This document shows positions 34,256 through 46,656 of a DNA stretch of 64,000 nt, piece by piece (the first letter of the stretch is position 1; each line of letters opens with the position of its first letter). The DNA is from Nemania diffusa. Lineage: Eukaryota; Ascomycota; Sordariomycetes; Xylariales; Xylariaceae. Location of the stretch: the NCBI GenBank assembly GCA_038501195.1, contig JBBPUQ010000003.1, positions 2,186,501 to 2,250,500 on the forward strand, in the 5' to 3' direction. Both the position numbers and the translations under genes were made by a program. Under the pieces are notes generated by a model. That model had not been told where the DNA came from. It worked only from the letters and a program-made list of their open reading frames with translations, and did not search any database.

Positions 34256-35540
34256 TTCCTTGCGCACATCCCACCCTTACCTGCGGTATCCCTCTTTAAT
34301 GCTCCATCATGATCCACGGTGTCGTTTTATTTATATATTTTATCGTACGCAACCATGCCCCGGTACAGCTCGAGACGAGCCTAACCCGCTGGCTTCTTAG
34401 GATACACAGGCAAAGGAAAATTTGGCATGGCAGGATCAAAGGTTCATAATCTCGGCACAGCTACAAAAACGGCGCAAGAAGTGGGTCTTCCGGCCCGACT
34501 CGCTTTTTGAAAAAATCGGGCTGTTTATGACTGAATGGGTCATTGAGGTGTTGAAGCGTGCTGGCGTGCCTGGTTGGGTTTATCAGTTTACTGGCCTTTG
34601 GTTTAGCGTAAGAGGCTATTGGGGCGAATATTACGAATGGTCGGCTTTGAAGAATACCCCATAAATGGTTCTTGATTCTCTCTAGGTTTGCAGTTTTGAT
34701 CAGGACAAATCCACGAATATAGTGTGTTGTAGTTTTCTGGTCTTTGAACCTTCACTTAACCTACAGGCTTCGGTTCGTGAATGAGGTGAAATGGAGTGTA
34801 GGTTTATGTCTAGGGGAACGGTGAGTGATGTCCACCTAAGAAGAAACTCTATAGCTCGTACGCAGTAAGCTTATGTTGGCAATCTAGGTAAATGCATGGT
34901 TAGGTAATTTTTAAGGGTAAAATAGTGCACTTGGCACTGAACTCTCACGTCCTTACAGATTATTACGACTAATGAGACTAAAGTCTCATCATCGGATTTC
35001 TACTCATACCTATGAGTTGGGGATTTACATTTACCTATGTATGATACCTTGTTCCTATGATAGCATGCAGGCATATTAGCTACCTATCTAATTGCGAATA
35101 TAGGCACTGCAGGGTAGGTTAGATAGAAGGGCAATAGACAGGTGGTGATAAGAAGCTTGGAAGGGCATGTACAGCATCTACTGTAAATCGAGCCTGTACT
35201 GTAAATCTGTAGTCCTCTAGCTAATTCATCTAATTCATATACGGAAAGCCAGGCACCTATTCTGGAAGCAATTGCTTATCGGTACAGGGCTGTCGAGCAA
35301 CCGGACTCCGCTGGTCGGCCGGACTAACCCCAAAATAGGGATGGCCGGGCGTCTTTTACACTGGATCCTTTCCTTTGGGGGTCCAATTCCAGCGGAGATC
35401 AGAATTGTTGAGCGACTTCTGCCCGGAGCTCCATAATATTTTTATCCGTCTTCCTTCGTTCGCGCAAGCTTACTACATGTAGATATCTCCAACAGCATAC
35501 CTATCCTATCCTCCACATTCTCAAAATTAGTAGAGCGATA

Positions 35541-35584
35541 GAGAGAGAGAGAGAGATAGGGAATAGCATACCGCCGCCGCCGCC
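35541..35584 (+). repeat. (GA)8 and (CCG)n microsatellites in the PDA1 promoter
   Basis: (GA)8 at 35541-35556 and a CCG run at 35571-35584, 130-170 bp before the start codon. Confidence 0.85.
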
Positions 35585-35639
35585 AATCTTATACTTTTGC
35601 GGCCATCACGGTAACCACGGGCGTCAATTGCACGAATCT

Positions 35640-35712
35640 CCATCTCTATCTCGATTTCCTATTCCTATTTTTCTTTCCCTTCCCTTCTTCCCCCCCATCT
35701 CCGTCCGATCAC
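35640..35712 (+). promoter_or_regulatory. Pyrimidine-rich leader directly before PDA1
   Basis: An almost pure C/T stretch ends at the start codon. CT tracts at this position are common around transcription starts of strongly expressed filamentous-fungal genes (family knowledge); the start site itself cannot be read from sequence. Confidence 0.5.
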
Positions 35713-35713
35713 A

Positions 35714-37125
35714 ATGTTCTCGCGAGCACTGCGAGTCCCCCGAGCCGTAGCGCCGCTGGTGCGCGCGCGGCCCGCTGCTGCGAGACCGTCTACTGTTGCA
35801 GCTCTGCGGTCCGTCACCACCGATGCCGCGTCCTCACATGCCGACAAGAGCGCCGTCCCGGACGCCGATGACCAACCCTTCCAGGTCACCCTGAGCGACG
35901 AGAGCTTCGAGACCTATGAGCTCGATCCCCCCTCATACACCCTCGATATAACGAAGAAGGAGCTGAAGCAGATGTACTACGACATGGTAGTCACCAGGTA
36001 AGATAAAATGTCCTGGACACCTAGCGACATGCGGGCCAACCCCCGTCCCTCGAGGTGTCTCGGAGGGGCTCCATCGGCTGACTGTGTTGTCGGAATAGAC
36101 AAATGGAGATGGCCGCCGATCGCCTGTACAAGGAGAAGAAGATTCGTGGTTTCTGCCATCTCTCCACAGGACAGGAAGCCGTCGCTGTTGGTATCGAGCA
36201 CGCTTTGACGAAGGAGGATGATATTATCACTGCGTACCGATGCCACGGCTACGCTCTGATGCGTGGCGCTAGCGTACGATCCATCATTGGAGAGCTGTTG
36301 GGTCGACGTGAGGGTATCGCCTACGGAAAGGGTGGTTCCATGCACATGTTCACCAAAGGCTTCTACGGTGGCAATGGTATTGTTGGTGCCCAGGTCCCTG
36401 TCGGCGCTGGTCTGGCCTTCGCCCACAAGTACATGGGCCGCAAGAACGCCTCCGTCATTCTGTACGGTGACGGTGCCAGCAACCAGGGCCAAGTCTTTGA
36501 GGCTTTCAACATGGCCAAGCTCTGGGGCCTGCCTGCGCTCTTCGGCTGTGAGAGTACGCTCACCCTTCAAGTTTTAAGCGCTGCTAGTAACACAGGCTGA
36601 TCGTTTTATCTAGACAACAAGTACGGTATGGGCACTGCTGCTGCCCGATCATCGGCGCTCACCGATTACTACAAGCGTGGCCAGTACATCCCCGGTCTAA
36701 AGGTGAACGGCATGGACGTCCTAGCCGTCAAGGCTGCTGTCAAGCACGGCAAGGAGTGGGCTATTGCCGACAATGGCCCCCTCGTGCTCGAATACGTCAC
36801 CTACCGATACGGTGGACACTCCATGTCCGATCCCGGTACCACTTACCGAACCCGCGAGGAGATTCAACGCATGCGCTCGACCAACGACCCCATTGCAGGC
36901 CTTAAGCAGAAGATCCTGGACTGGGGTGTTTGCAACGACGATGAGCTCAAGGGCCTCGACAAAGAAGCCCGCAAGCACGTTAACGATGAGGTGGCCGCCG
37001 CCGAGGCCATGGCCTTCCCTGAGACGAAGCCCGAGATTCTGTTCGAGGATGTCTATGCCAAGGGCAGCGAGCCCCAATTCCTACGTGGCCGCACACCTGA
37101 CGAGAACTTCTACTTCTCATCCTAA
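35714..37125 (+). CDS. PDA1: Pyruvate dehydrogenase E1 component, alpha subunit
   Basis: Three exons (35714-35997, 36099-36553, 36614-37125) give 416 residues, near the length of yeast Pda1. It decarboxylates pyruvate with thiamine diphosphate in the mitochondrial matrix, as an alpha2-beta2 partner of the E1 beta subunit. The first 35 residues are rich in Arg, Ala and Val, without acidic residues, as in a mitochondrial presequence. The thiamine diphosphate/Mg site is [20 protein letters not shown] at about 218-237, completed by NN across the second intron. The phosphorylation loop [12 protein letters not shown] carries Ser316, matching the kinase-controlled serine of other E1 alphas. Introns of 101 and 60 bp. 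It converges on prephenate dehydratase, 766 bp away. Confidence 0.98.
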
Positions 37126-37891
37126 TTGGGTTGCGCTAGACGACGCTAATCACAATAGCCATCCTGGGAACGCATACTGGGAAAAATGAAGGGATTGGTC
37201 CTTTCTGTATCTCTGTAGTATAATTTAGAAAGGCAGGTTGGAAGGCTAGGAGTAGGATGGAGTAATCAGAATTGTTGAAATATCTTACGCGTGTGTATTA
37301 CGAATTCATGTCCCTCCACCTGCTCATTGCACACTAGCTTCGCTATTCTTAGAGATAATTGACTAGATAATGAGATTGTAGGTTTCCTTTTGGACTCCTA
37401 GATATTTAGGAGTTGGAGGAAGCCAATCAAGAAAGTTGGAATCATCCGACTTCTAACCCCGGATCTCACTATAGGTTAATCCATAACAAAGGTAGACGCG
37501 GTTTTAATAACACTTCTAAATTCTCCTCGCCTATATTTGTGGTCAATACACTCGTTCGTTTAGAGATACAGTTATTTACCCCCCATTTTTATTTCATTCC
37601 TCTAATTTTGGTTTCTTTTTCCGCCCTTTTATCTAAGACCGTGGTAATGTGCCAGCATGCCTTGTCTATTTTAGCTTCCGATACGCCTCCTCCTAACCCT
37701 CTCTAGCGTGAGGGAGGCTAAAAACCGTGGGCATTTTCTGCGGCAGCGACCTCGAATACCGAGGGCTGATCGTATTCAGTCCTTTCCGCGCGAGTTTCTA
37801 AAGTTCGTAGAGTCCCATGCCTACGACAGACAGGCCTCTAAGGCGAGGGGCATGTCTTAATCAATGAATATCCCACACGCCCGCCGCCTCC
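37126..37891. other. Intergenic region between two convergent genes
   Basis: Holds the 3' ends of PDA1 and of prephenate dehydratase. A 97-codon plus-strand frame (37413-37706) shows no recognisable protein. Confidence 0.6.
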
Positions 37892-39187
37892 TCACGCCAG
37901 GCCCTCGCGCATGTCCTCCCAGCTGCCGAGCCACCGCGACGCGCGGGCGACGGCGGCGACGTCCTCGAGCGCGGCGGCGACGCGGCCCCGGGCGTCGCGG
38001 AACCGGTGGCCCTCGAACTCGACGAAGAAGACGTACTCGAAGGCCGCGGCGCCGCCGGCGAGGCTGGGCCGGCTGTTGATGCTCGTGAGGTTGAGGCCCG
38101 CGCGGCGGAAGCACGAGAGCACGTCCGCGAGGGCCCCCGGGCTGCGGTGCGGCACCGTGAAGGAGAGGAGGGACTTCGTGCCACGGGCGCCGCCGTCTTC
38201 CCCCCCCTCTTCTTCCCCTTTTCGCTCTATCGAAGCTCCGCCTCCCCCGGCGGACGTGGATGGGAAGTCGTCGACGCCCCGCCGCAGCACGAAGAACCGC
38301 GTCGTGTTGTCGGCGCGGTCCTCGATGTCGCGCGCGAGCACGTCGAGGTCGCCGAGGAGAGCCGCGGCGGCGGCGGAGCTGATGGCGGCGCTGGCGCCGG
38401 AGGGGTCGGCGCGCGCGAGCTCGGCGGCGCGGCTCGTGCTGCTCACGTCGACCGTCTCCACGCCGCGCAGCCAGGCGCCCAGGAACGCGGCGCACTGCCC
38501 GAAGGCCTGCGGGTGGCTGTACACGCGGCGCACGTGGGCCAGCGGGTGCAGCGGCCGGGACCGCGCCGCCTGCGGGTGCGGCTGCTGCGCCGTCGGGGTC
38601 CGCTGCCCGCCGCCGTCCGCGTCTCTGGCCGCGTCGCCCTCGAGCTTGGGTGCGGCGTGGCCGAGGAGGCAGTGGTGCACGTCCAGGTAGATCTCCTGGC
38701 ACACGTTCAGGTCCTTGTATACGTTTTCCCTGTCGGCGAAATAGTCCAGTGTGAACACGACGGACCCATTCGTCGAGTTTTCAAAGGGCACTACGCCGTA
38801 CGTGGCAGCTCCTGACTGTGTCGTATCAAAGATATCTGAATCATGTATTAGCAAGACATCTGGTAGGTAAAAATATGTGGTGCCGAGCAGGGACATCTGG
38901 CATCACTCCTACAGTCTGCATACCCTTGATAGTGACAACAGGCATCAAGTCAAACTGATCCGGGGGAAATCTCGACATCGTCGCCTATATAAGTCACACG
39001 TGAGAATTAGCTAGTAGAACTACTGGAGTGAAATAGGAAGCCTAGAGTTCGAAACAGACAGACAAAAAACTTATAAGTCCGTATCTCGCGTACCTACCTG
39101 ATGTGTATATGACGATATCGGCCCCAGGAAACAGACAACGGGTTTGGAGCCTGGACTTCTTGAGCTGACATGCTCGCTTGCCTCCAT
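37892..39187 (-). CDS. PHA2: Prephenate dehydratase
   Basis: Three exons (39098-39187, 38924-38984, 37892-38835) encode 364 residues. The enzyme converts prephenate to phenylpyruvate, the last committed step to phenylalanine. The N-terminus has the family start VVCFLGPISSYTHQ, split by intron 1 before ATMSRFPPDQFDLMPVVTIK, then the split DIFDTTQSG and YGVVPFENSTNGSVVFTLD. The catalytic Thr-Arg-Phe motif appears as NTTRFFVLRR (about 226-235). The regulatory ACT domain (about 272-350) has LLSFTVPHRSPGALADVLSCF and SINSRPS in place of the usual ESRP, so feedback binding of phenylalanine may be slightly altered (inference). Introns are 113 and 88 bp. ATG 39187 is the first in frame after an upstream stop. 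Exon 3 is extremely GC-rich with low-complexity inserts. Confidence 0.95.
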
Positions 39188-40456
39188 TGCAACAACAGGT
39201 GCGTTAGGATCAATGGCTTCTATACATTAATAGACAACCTGTGGGCTGGTTGAGTTTCTCTACGAAGCTCAGAGCAAAGTAGTACGAAATACTGCTGATC
39301 CGGATTGGGTTGTAACGATTTATGCACCACCACCAAAGCTCGCTTACGCTGTTTCTGTCGTTAGACAGTTAACGATGGACATATTATATTTAATTCGTAA
39401 TGGGAGACTCACAAAATTGTCTGCCTGACTCGACTGGCTTTGCGTCCGGCTTTAGACAGGTATTAATCAACATGTCCGTAGGTTATTTATTTAAATACCT
39501 AGTTGTATAAGCGGAATTTTTATAGCGATGTTCGGCACTGTCCTCGGAGGGCCCACTTGCATTGCCCATTTAGCATACCTACAGCCGCTGTTCCAGCCTC
39601 TATGCCAGCACATGCTTCCGAAGTGACACAACGCACTACTTACATGACCGGAATTTACGCAATTAGTTATCACAGAAAGGCCATCGGAAATGTCAATAAC
39701 GAGTAACGAGCGACTATGTATATTTTACTGCAATTTAACCTGAATGAGCGGTATAGAATGTGTCCCCCTCCATGACATCATGGCACCACCGTGGACATAA
39801 TCTGGACTAGTAAGTAGCAAGCATTCGAGGGTACGACACCTCAGCCTGAAGAGGAAAAAACCACAGGTCCAAGAAGAGCGTAGCTTTGCGCCGGAGCTGA
39901 CGTAGGTGTAGACTACTCAGGAACGACGCCTTGATCTGTGCTATTCTTGAACACCTCGGCAGTATCTGACCAACCAGTTAGTTATTCGCGTGTTCGATGG
40001 GTGGGTATAGCCTCAACAAACCTCCATCTCATTCTGGTGAAACTCAAGTCGTCATCATGAACCGAAGCGGGCTGGGCGTCGCGACCTGCTGGGCCGTGTG
40101 CTCTGAAGTTGCGGGTCCCGTCTTCTGGAATCGCCGACGAGCATATGACACGCTCATTGCCTTCGGCGTCGGTCTCGCTTCTGCCTCCGCGACGGGTTCT
40201 TGCGGCAATGTACGCTTCGCTTCTTCTGCAGGTGCCTGCTTGAATGTGACAGCTTGAGAGCGTCCCTCGTTTACGAGAGACTCTTCATACTGTAAGACGT
40301 TGGTTAGCGACGGTAGGTACCTTGTGGAAAGCAGACACAGCTGATGTATAGTTCGGAGGCGGAAACGATCAACTTTGAAAGGTGGCCCCGAGGTAAACAA
40401 TATGGCTTAGAAATGGTCCAGAGGGGGTTCTAAAACCTAGAGTGTTGACTGACCTG
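39188..40456. other. Intergenic region between PHA2 and eRF1
   Basis: Two opposed short frames (39997-40257 plus; 40044-40400 minus) have coding-like composition on the minus strand but no ATG at a suitable place. Only a 31-bp intron-like stretch, too short for a fungal intron, interrupts it. Not enough to call a gene. Confidence 0.45.
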
Positions 40457-42117
40457 TCAATCGTCATAGTAGTCATCATCGTCATCTACTTCAGCTAACT
40501 GCTCGAAGTTCACCTTGTAGCGTAGAATTCCACCAATGCCACCAAAGCCCTTCACGAACTGGTTGCCCTCAGTCGATTTGTCTGACACGAACTCAAGGTT
40601 CGTACCGAAGTCCTTGTAATGTTCTGCAATCCATTCCAGGAAGGATTCTTGAGTGATGACTTCCATCTCTTGGCCAGTCTCCTTGTCCATGAATGCAGTG
40701 CGATCACCGGCCTCCTGCAGCTTGGTGAGGTGGAGGATAATCTCGGAACCACTGGCCTCTTTCAACACCCATCGAGTGATCTCGAGGTTTTCAAAGACGA
40801 TGAGAACTTCCACAGCTCCAAGTTCGAGAGCTTTGAGAGTATCTTCAATACCATAGCAGACCTTGCCGGTATCTTGGCTAATTTCCTCAAAGTATTTCCC
40901 AATGAGCTTCTTCTCCTGGATGAATTTGACGTTGCCGAGGGTCTCCGAAGATAGTTCAATAGCCTGGTTAAAACCGTTCTCACCACCATAAGACACATCT
41001 ACAACCTTGATGACCTTGGACTGTAGTCGATTGTCGAACATGTCTGAGCCGTTCAGGTCATTCTTGAAGTCGGCGGAACCGGCAAGAATAAGACCAGCTA
41101 CATTAGGCTTATCGCTGGTGATAAAGTTTTGGACTGCCAGTTCGGCCACTTTGCGGACATAGTTGTGTCGCTTTTCCTCTCGTAGACGAGCGAAACGAAG
41201 GGCAGACTGACCGCCACGGCCGTGCTTTTTGGGGAGATCGACGGAGAACTTGTGGACGACGTCGCGAGTATTACCGCTTAGGGTGCCAAAAAGAGCTCCA
41301 TTGCCATCCATGACGATAAATCCAAATCTCTGGTCAGACTCGAGTAGCTCGGCTAGGGCTTCGGTATGGAACTTATTGTCGCAGAGGTAGAGCGACGTGT
41401 TGATCGGCTTGAAAGGTTCGAAGTCGATGTTCACCTTTCGCTCTTTGCCCTCCGAGGTCAGAATTTCACCACAGTAGACAACAAGGCCATTGGGCGGGAC
41501 CTTGTTGTACAGCTTGAGTCGCTGTTGGGTCGAGGTGATAGCAGAGAGAACGGACTGTCGGTTCACACGGGATTTAATATTGGACGCCGTACCCTAGATG
41601 ATGTTAGTTAGCCGACAGATCTGTAGAGGCAAGTACCATTCTCGAAGACGACGACGACGGTGGTGGCGGCGGCGGTGACGACGAGGTAGCAGGCAGAATA
41701 GAGGGTGCAGTGGCGTACATATTCTTCAGCCAACATCTTCGAGATTCGTGAGATCTGATCCTTGGGTGCTGACGACCTGAATTTAGTCATGGTGGTAAGG
41801 CGGGGGAGGGGTAAAGTACATACGGATGATTAGGGAGATCATGCTGGTTCCATTTCCTCGGGCGGCCTCAAGGCGCTTGATCAGCTTTTTAACCTTCCAT
41901 ATCTCGATCTATTGGCGACACCTGATGTTAGCTGAGGTCTAGTAGAGACCGGAAACCTGGGGGGAGAGGAGCGGGGAGGAACGTGGGGGACGGGAGGGAG
42001 GGTGACGGCTGGGGGGTGTGAGGAAAGGAAATAACGGTAGCAAAGAGAAAGACCAGGGAGCCCCTCTCAGTATGTTCTCACATTTTTCTCGGCCTCAGTT
42101 GCTGCGGCGTCACTCAT
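40457..42117 (-). CDS. SUP45: Eukaryotic peptide chain release factor eRF1
   Basis: Four exons (42082-42117, 41824-41908, 41719-41768, 40457-41593) give 435 residues, the standard eRF1 length. It recognises all three stop codons in the ribosomal A site and, with eRF3, triggers peptide release. Domain 1 carries the codon-reading [10 protein letters not shown] (NIKS at 62-65). Domain 2 carries [10 protein letters not shown] (GGQ at 184-186), which acts at the peptidyl-transferase centre. Domain 3 ends with the acidic tail [11 protein letters not shown] that binds eRF3. Introns of 173, 55 and 125 bp all keep frame. The intron-2 acceptor is the second of two AGs (GTCGTCAG before CACCCAAGG), because only it restores IIPPKDQIS. 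Intron 1 is very C-rich on the coding strand. The first exon is only 12 codons. Confidence 0.97.
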
Positions 42118-44589
42118 TTTGGGCTTGTCTAAAGGAAATGAGCGAGGGGTATAGAGGTTGTTGTATAACAGCGTTGTTGACGAACAAGTGCGTTCGCTCG
42201 AAGTGGTATCGAGGGTGGGTTGTGTGTGAGAAAAGATTGCTCCAACAAAGAAGAATACGAAAAAGGCCACAACTATCTAGTCTACTGACCACCTGCACCA
42301 GCTACGTCGTTGGGTACAAGCCACGCTATGCGGTGTATAAGCGTAGACAGGACTGTACAAACCTAACAAATCGGCCCACAAAAAACAAAACTCGGAACAA
42401 CGGTCTTAGACTCTCGTGGTAGGTACCTACCTAGGCTAGGTACATGGTAGACTGGCCCCAGCCAGGGGTGTTACCTAATCCAAGCCACAACAAGGTTAGA
42501 GCCTTGATTTGAGGGTTAGAGCTTTAGACCTAAAAGAAAATTTGTGGGAGCCAGCTGGCAACAGCAGGCAGAGAACAGCACAGACGCTGGCTGTCAGCTA
42601 CTCCGCACTAAACCAAACCTACTGCGGAACGAAACGACATCTCATTAAACCAGCATCGCCATCATTACTAGGTACCCGCATCGCTTCGCCAGATCAGACA
42701 CCACCGCAACCGTCGGCCAGCTCCAGCTCAAGCAAAAGTTGGTAAATGTGCACTTAGAATTACCGTGACAATATCGGGTTCATTTCCCCCTGTTACACCG
42801 ATACAGCCTTTGTCTCGCAACCGGTCATGCACAAGGCTGGCTCCCTGTCTCTCTGAATATTTAGACGGGCCTGTGTTGGCTCAATCAGCTTCAGTTGAGT
42901 TGCTTTGACAGTGTTTGCCGTGGTGCACGAACGGGTGGCGGGTAAAGCTTGGATGGGCCGCCGCTCTTTCACATGCCACAGTCGATCTTGTGACTAGTAG
43001 AGCGAAGAGACAGGGGCTGCTCAAATCTAGCATTTGGTCATGTTCTACTACGCAGAAACACCAGGTGAAAGCCGGCCAACTTATTTTGAGATGGTAGAGC
43101 GCCTTGGTGGTTGCGATTGGACAAGCATTAAACGCACCCGTGGTAGTATTATAACCCAAGGGAGTTGTATCGGTAGCTAACGTTGCGCCAATAGTGGCTC
43201 GCAAACAAGACATGCACACTGCAGAGTCAAAAAGCCTCTCACGGCGCTATGTGTCAAGATGCATCGAGGCCCTTTTGTGCCGTACCAAAGATGGTTGCAA
43301 TTGAGAAGCTGTCACGCACTGCGATAGTATAGTGGAGAAATACGCAATCTTGGCGCTACCTATCCTCGGAAGTCCTATATCTACTCGCCGCCTGCAATGT
43401 CAGCAAGGGTTGTCTTTTGTTGATGCGGTCTGGGTTGCTGGACACACCATTTTACCGCTTGGTGAGAGCTCTTGCTCAACTAACAATATATGGTGTCCTC
43501 GGCCAAACCCTTTAATGCCGCACTCAAGGAGTTGGTGATACCCTCAAGTTGGGGATTCAGAGTGTTCTAAACCTCCTAGGTAGAGAAATGCTGTTACTCC
43601 AAGTTGTGGATCTTCGGTCTTCGCCGTAATTGTTGCCATTACTTCAGACTGATGGTACCCCCTCGGCTAGTCAACAATTCAGAACATTCATTCTAAAACT
43701 ACGGTAAAGTTGAGGTTCACGCGTTTTTGATACCGGCACATCTTACTTCACGATTTATATAGGCTCTTGTTGTTGTTATTTGACGAGGTGGACTTAGTAG
43801 CAACTTCTGGGCAGCCGGAACCAATGATGCCGCCAAACCGCCAAAACACGCCTTAGAGCGGATCAAATTGGTTGGGTTGCCTGTATTGGCAATGCTACTA
43901 TTACACGTGGCTCAGCAATCTGCATAGGACGGGAATGCGTTGGCTCATTCGAACGTGAAGGGCTGGCTGTCTATGTGAGCAGCAATTTCCTATGGCCATG
44001 GATGGGGGTTGATTATTTTCGGTTTTGCGGTTTTGTTTCTAGTTCTGTGGTGGGCTGCTATAAGCTATAAAAAGCGGACGGCGGGACAGGAGGGCTGATG
44101 ACGGAAGAGTTCATCCGGGGGTTGGGCATGATGGGCCTGATGGGCCATGGCGAAGGACAAAGGATGGAATCCCGGGGCATGGGCCATGGGCAGCCAGAAC
44201 AAGCACTACCTACGTACGGGCTCCCGGTTTGGTTTGGCCGTGTCGGCGTGTTGGCGTGTTTTGGCATGTTGGGCAAGTTATGATATATGTTAGCTTAAAG
44301 AAAATAGGTTGACCTATCAGATCTGCTGGTCCCTGGTCTGGTTGATGTGCGGCTCAGGTTTCTGTGTGAATTTTAGCGTGGGTTCCAAAATTGCGAGCTC
44401 TTGACCTTTCACTTATTCGACCTCCACATTCCAACATCCGAGCATCCACTTCACATCCACCTCGCACCCAACTTCCATCCATCCAACACGCCCATATATC
44501 TGCCCGCCCACTAGTGACGTCCGACGTCTGCCCTTCGACTTCGACCTGCTGTCTTGCGCCAAGCCACAGCAACCCGTTAATCACGCAAA
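42118..44589. other. Divergent intergenic region between eRF1 and the WHIM-type gene
   Basis: Presumably holds the promoters of both flanking genes. I examined frames at 42018-42422, 42881-43219 and 44098-44283 and found no recognisable product. A GGGC(C)ATG-rich low-complexity patch lies at 44122-44195. Confidence 0.55.
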
Positions 44590-46656
44590 ATGGCCGATGA
44601 CGACTCCAGCGAGCTCTCGTCCGTCTCCTCGCTCTCCTCGGCACCCTCCGAGGACGACGGCGAGGTTCAGCTCAAACGCGAGGCAGGCATCCTCAAATTC
44701 TTCCACAAGCTGCCGAAGGGCACCAAGTCCGCCGCCAAGTCTGAGCGGACGCCATCGCCACCGCCACGAAAGAGATCCCCCTCACCGCCTCACGACTATG
44801 TCCTGGCTGACAATCCTGATATTGCCGTAAGCAAGCCCGTGTTTTGTCGCGTAGAAAACGCGACTTTTCGCGTCGTCCTCAAGCTTATTGATCTCCCTAG
44901 TTCATCGTGATGTTTCGGAGCCGGTTCAATGACGCGCTGCCGAAATCCCTGGCCAACTTTGGCCCCCAAGAACTCGAACGCGACGTCACAGAGTCAATCC
45001 CCGGAGAGCGTGTGGAACATTTCATCTGTGCCGTCTTAGGCCTTCTGCTGAATCGCAAACAAGATGTCAAGTATGGCGCAGTGCCCTTCCCTCGTCATTG
45101 CGGCCTCTGCACATAGACACTGACATGCAATTGCTACAGACCTGGACACTACAATCGGGCTCTCGAGGATGCCATCTCCTCCCACAGGAACCAATGGGCA
45201 AGGGATTGGGAGGATAAGAGTCCACTGGCTGGCGGCAAGACCTTCACAGCGATGAATCCTACTGAACGAGTACGTTCTCGACGCCTCCCCTTCCCAACTT
45301 CCTCTTCTCTCTGTACTTAGTTTAAGCTTAAGAAGCTAATTTGACTCTTGACGGTAGTTGACGCTTCTTCGAACCCTCGTGCTTTGGACACTATCATCTT
45401 CCGAAGTTGTCAAAACGATCATCAACCAGTCCTACAAGCAGAACCGACACGAAGACGACCTCAACCAGCCTCTCTCCGTACAGCCCTGGGGCGCCGATAG
45501 CGATAGACGACGATACTATCTGGTTGAGGGCCTCGATGACACACATTTCCGAGTATATCGCGAGAGTAACCCCGCTGGCTTTAATAGGACGTGGTGGAGC
45601 ATTGCCGGTAGCATCGAGGAGCTCGGCGTGCTCTGCGAGAAGCTACAAACCACGGACGGGGGACCGAAGGCCAGGAAACTTGCCCAAAAGATACAAGCAG
45701 CGATTCCCCGGTTCGAGGCTACGGAAGAGAAGCGTAAGCGACGCGAATACCGCCTCATGCGCAAGGAACAGTTCAAGCGCCCCGAGCCGGGCTTCTCTAT
45801 GTACGAAGGCCGGACGCGAGGCAAACGAATGAAGTACACATATTCAGACGACGAGGACTTCTACTCTGACTCGACAAACCGACGATCGACGCGAAATACT
45901 GGTACCCATACCCCGGCCGAACCGGCAGGTCCGGTCACTACAGCGAGCGGGCGACAGATCAAGGCGCCCTCTCGCATGACAGTAGATGCATCAAACAACA
46001 TTGTAACAACAAGCCCAACCCAAGAAACCGAGGATACTAGATCGAAAGAGGCATTGGTGGGCCCGGGCGGGAGGCCGCGAAGGTCAGCAGCTGTCAACCA
46101 CGGCACGAATGGCTGGGCGGCCTCCAAAAAGAAAGGATACAGTTCTATGGACGACGAGATGGATGATGACGACGATGACGACAGCGAGCCCGATCTCGGG
46201 GACGATGAAGAAGACGACCACATCCCTAACGCAGATAGCGAGGATGACGACGATGACGAGGGAGGGGACGACGACGAGCTCGACGAGGACGAAGCTATGG
46301 TCGACGACGACCTAGACGATGGCGAGGGGAGTATGGTAGTCAAGCTCAAGTACTCGCCCAAAGCCAGCGGGCCTACGCTGGACCTGGATGCATTCCGCTA
46401 TAACGGGGCCGGAGATCAACGGGGCGCAGAAGCAAAAACCGACCGCGAAGAGAGCCCAAGCATGGAGAAGCGCGAAGACAACATCGACGTAGCACCGATC
46501 AAGAGGCGCGCCACTCCCGAGCCGCCGGCTCAGGTCGTCTCGGCAGGGACCCCGGCCCTCAAGTCTCTGCAGCCGACCCCCTTGGCTTTTAGAGAAAGCC
46601 CGGAGAAGACGCAGCAGCAGGCCCGGCCTAAGCCAGTCGACATCCTCGCGAAGTAG
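44590..46656 (+). CDS. DDT/WHIM-type chromatin-remodelling accessory protein
   Basis: Four exons (44590-44826, 44901-45070, 45140-45269, 45358-46656) give 611 residues; introns of 74, 69 and 88 bp are in phase. The Ser/Asp-rich N-terminus (SSELSSVSSLSSAPSEDDGE) leads to a DDT-like helical region at about 80-180 (MFRSRFNDALPKSLANFG, GERVEHFICAVLGLLLNRKQ, LTLLRTLVLWTL). A WHIM-like segment at about 205-270 has QPWGADSDRRRYYLVEG and FNRTWWSIAGSIEEL, resembling the PLG-x-DR-x-R-RYW signature. The C-terminal half is basic, then strongly acidic (long Asp/Glu runs at about 450-510). In ISWI-type remodellers such modules bind the motor subunit and measure linker DNA. I infer a nuclear remodelling subunit; the exact orthologue is not settled. 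Confidence 0.85.

Larger units (their letters stand above)
34256..35713. other. Intergenic region: velC 3' end and PDA1 promoter
   Basis: No gene supported; an 80-codon frame at 34422-34664 begins at TTG and has no family. The distal part is the promoter of the pyruvate dehydrogenase gene, with a GA repeat, a CCG repeat and a pyrimidine-rich leader. Confidence 0.65.

Noticed and set aside
37911..38815. Long plus-strand frames over prephenate dehydratase exon 3
   Set aside because: Alanine/arginine-rich shadows caused by very high GC; the minus strand encodes a clear conserved enzyme.
39997..40400. Opposed short frames between PHA2 and eRF1, the minus one with coding-like codons
   Set aside because: The minus frame has no suitable ATG and its only intron-like stretch is 31 bp, too short; the plus frame has no family resemblance.
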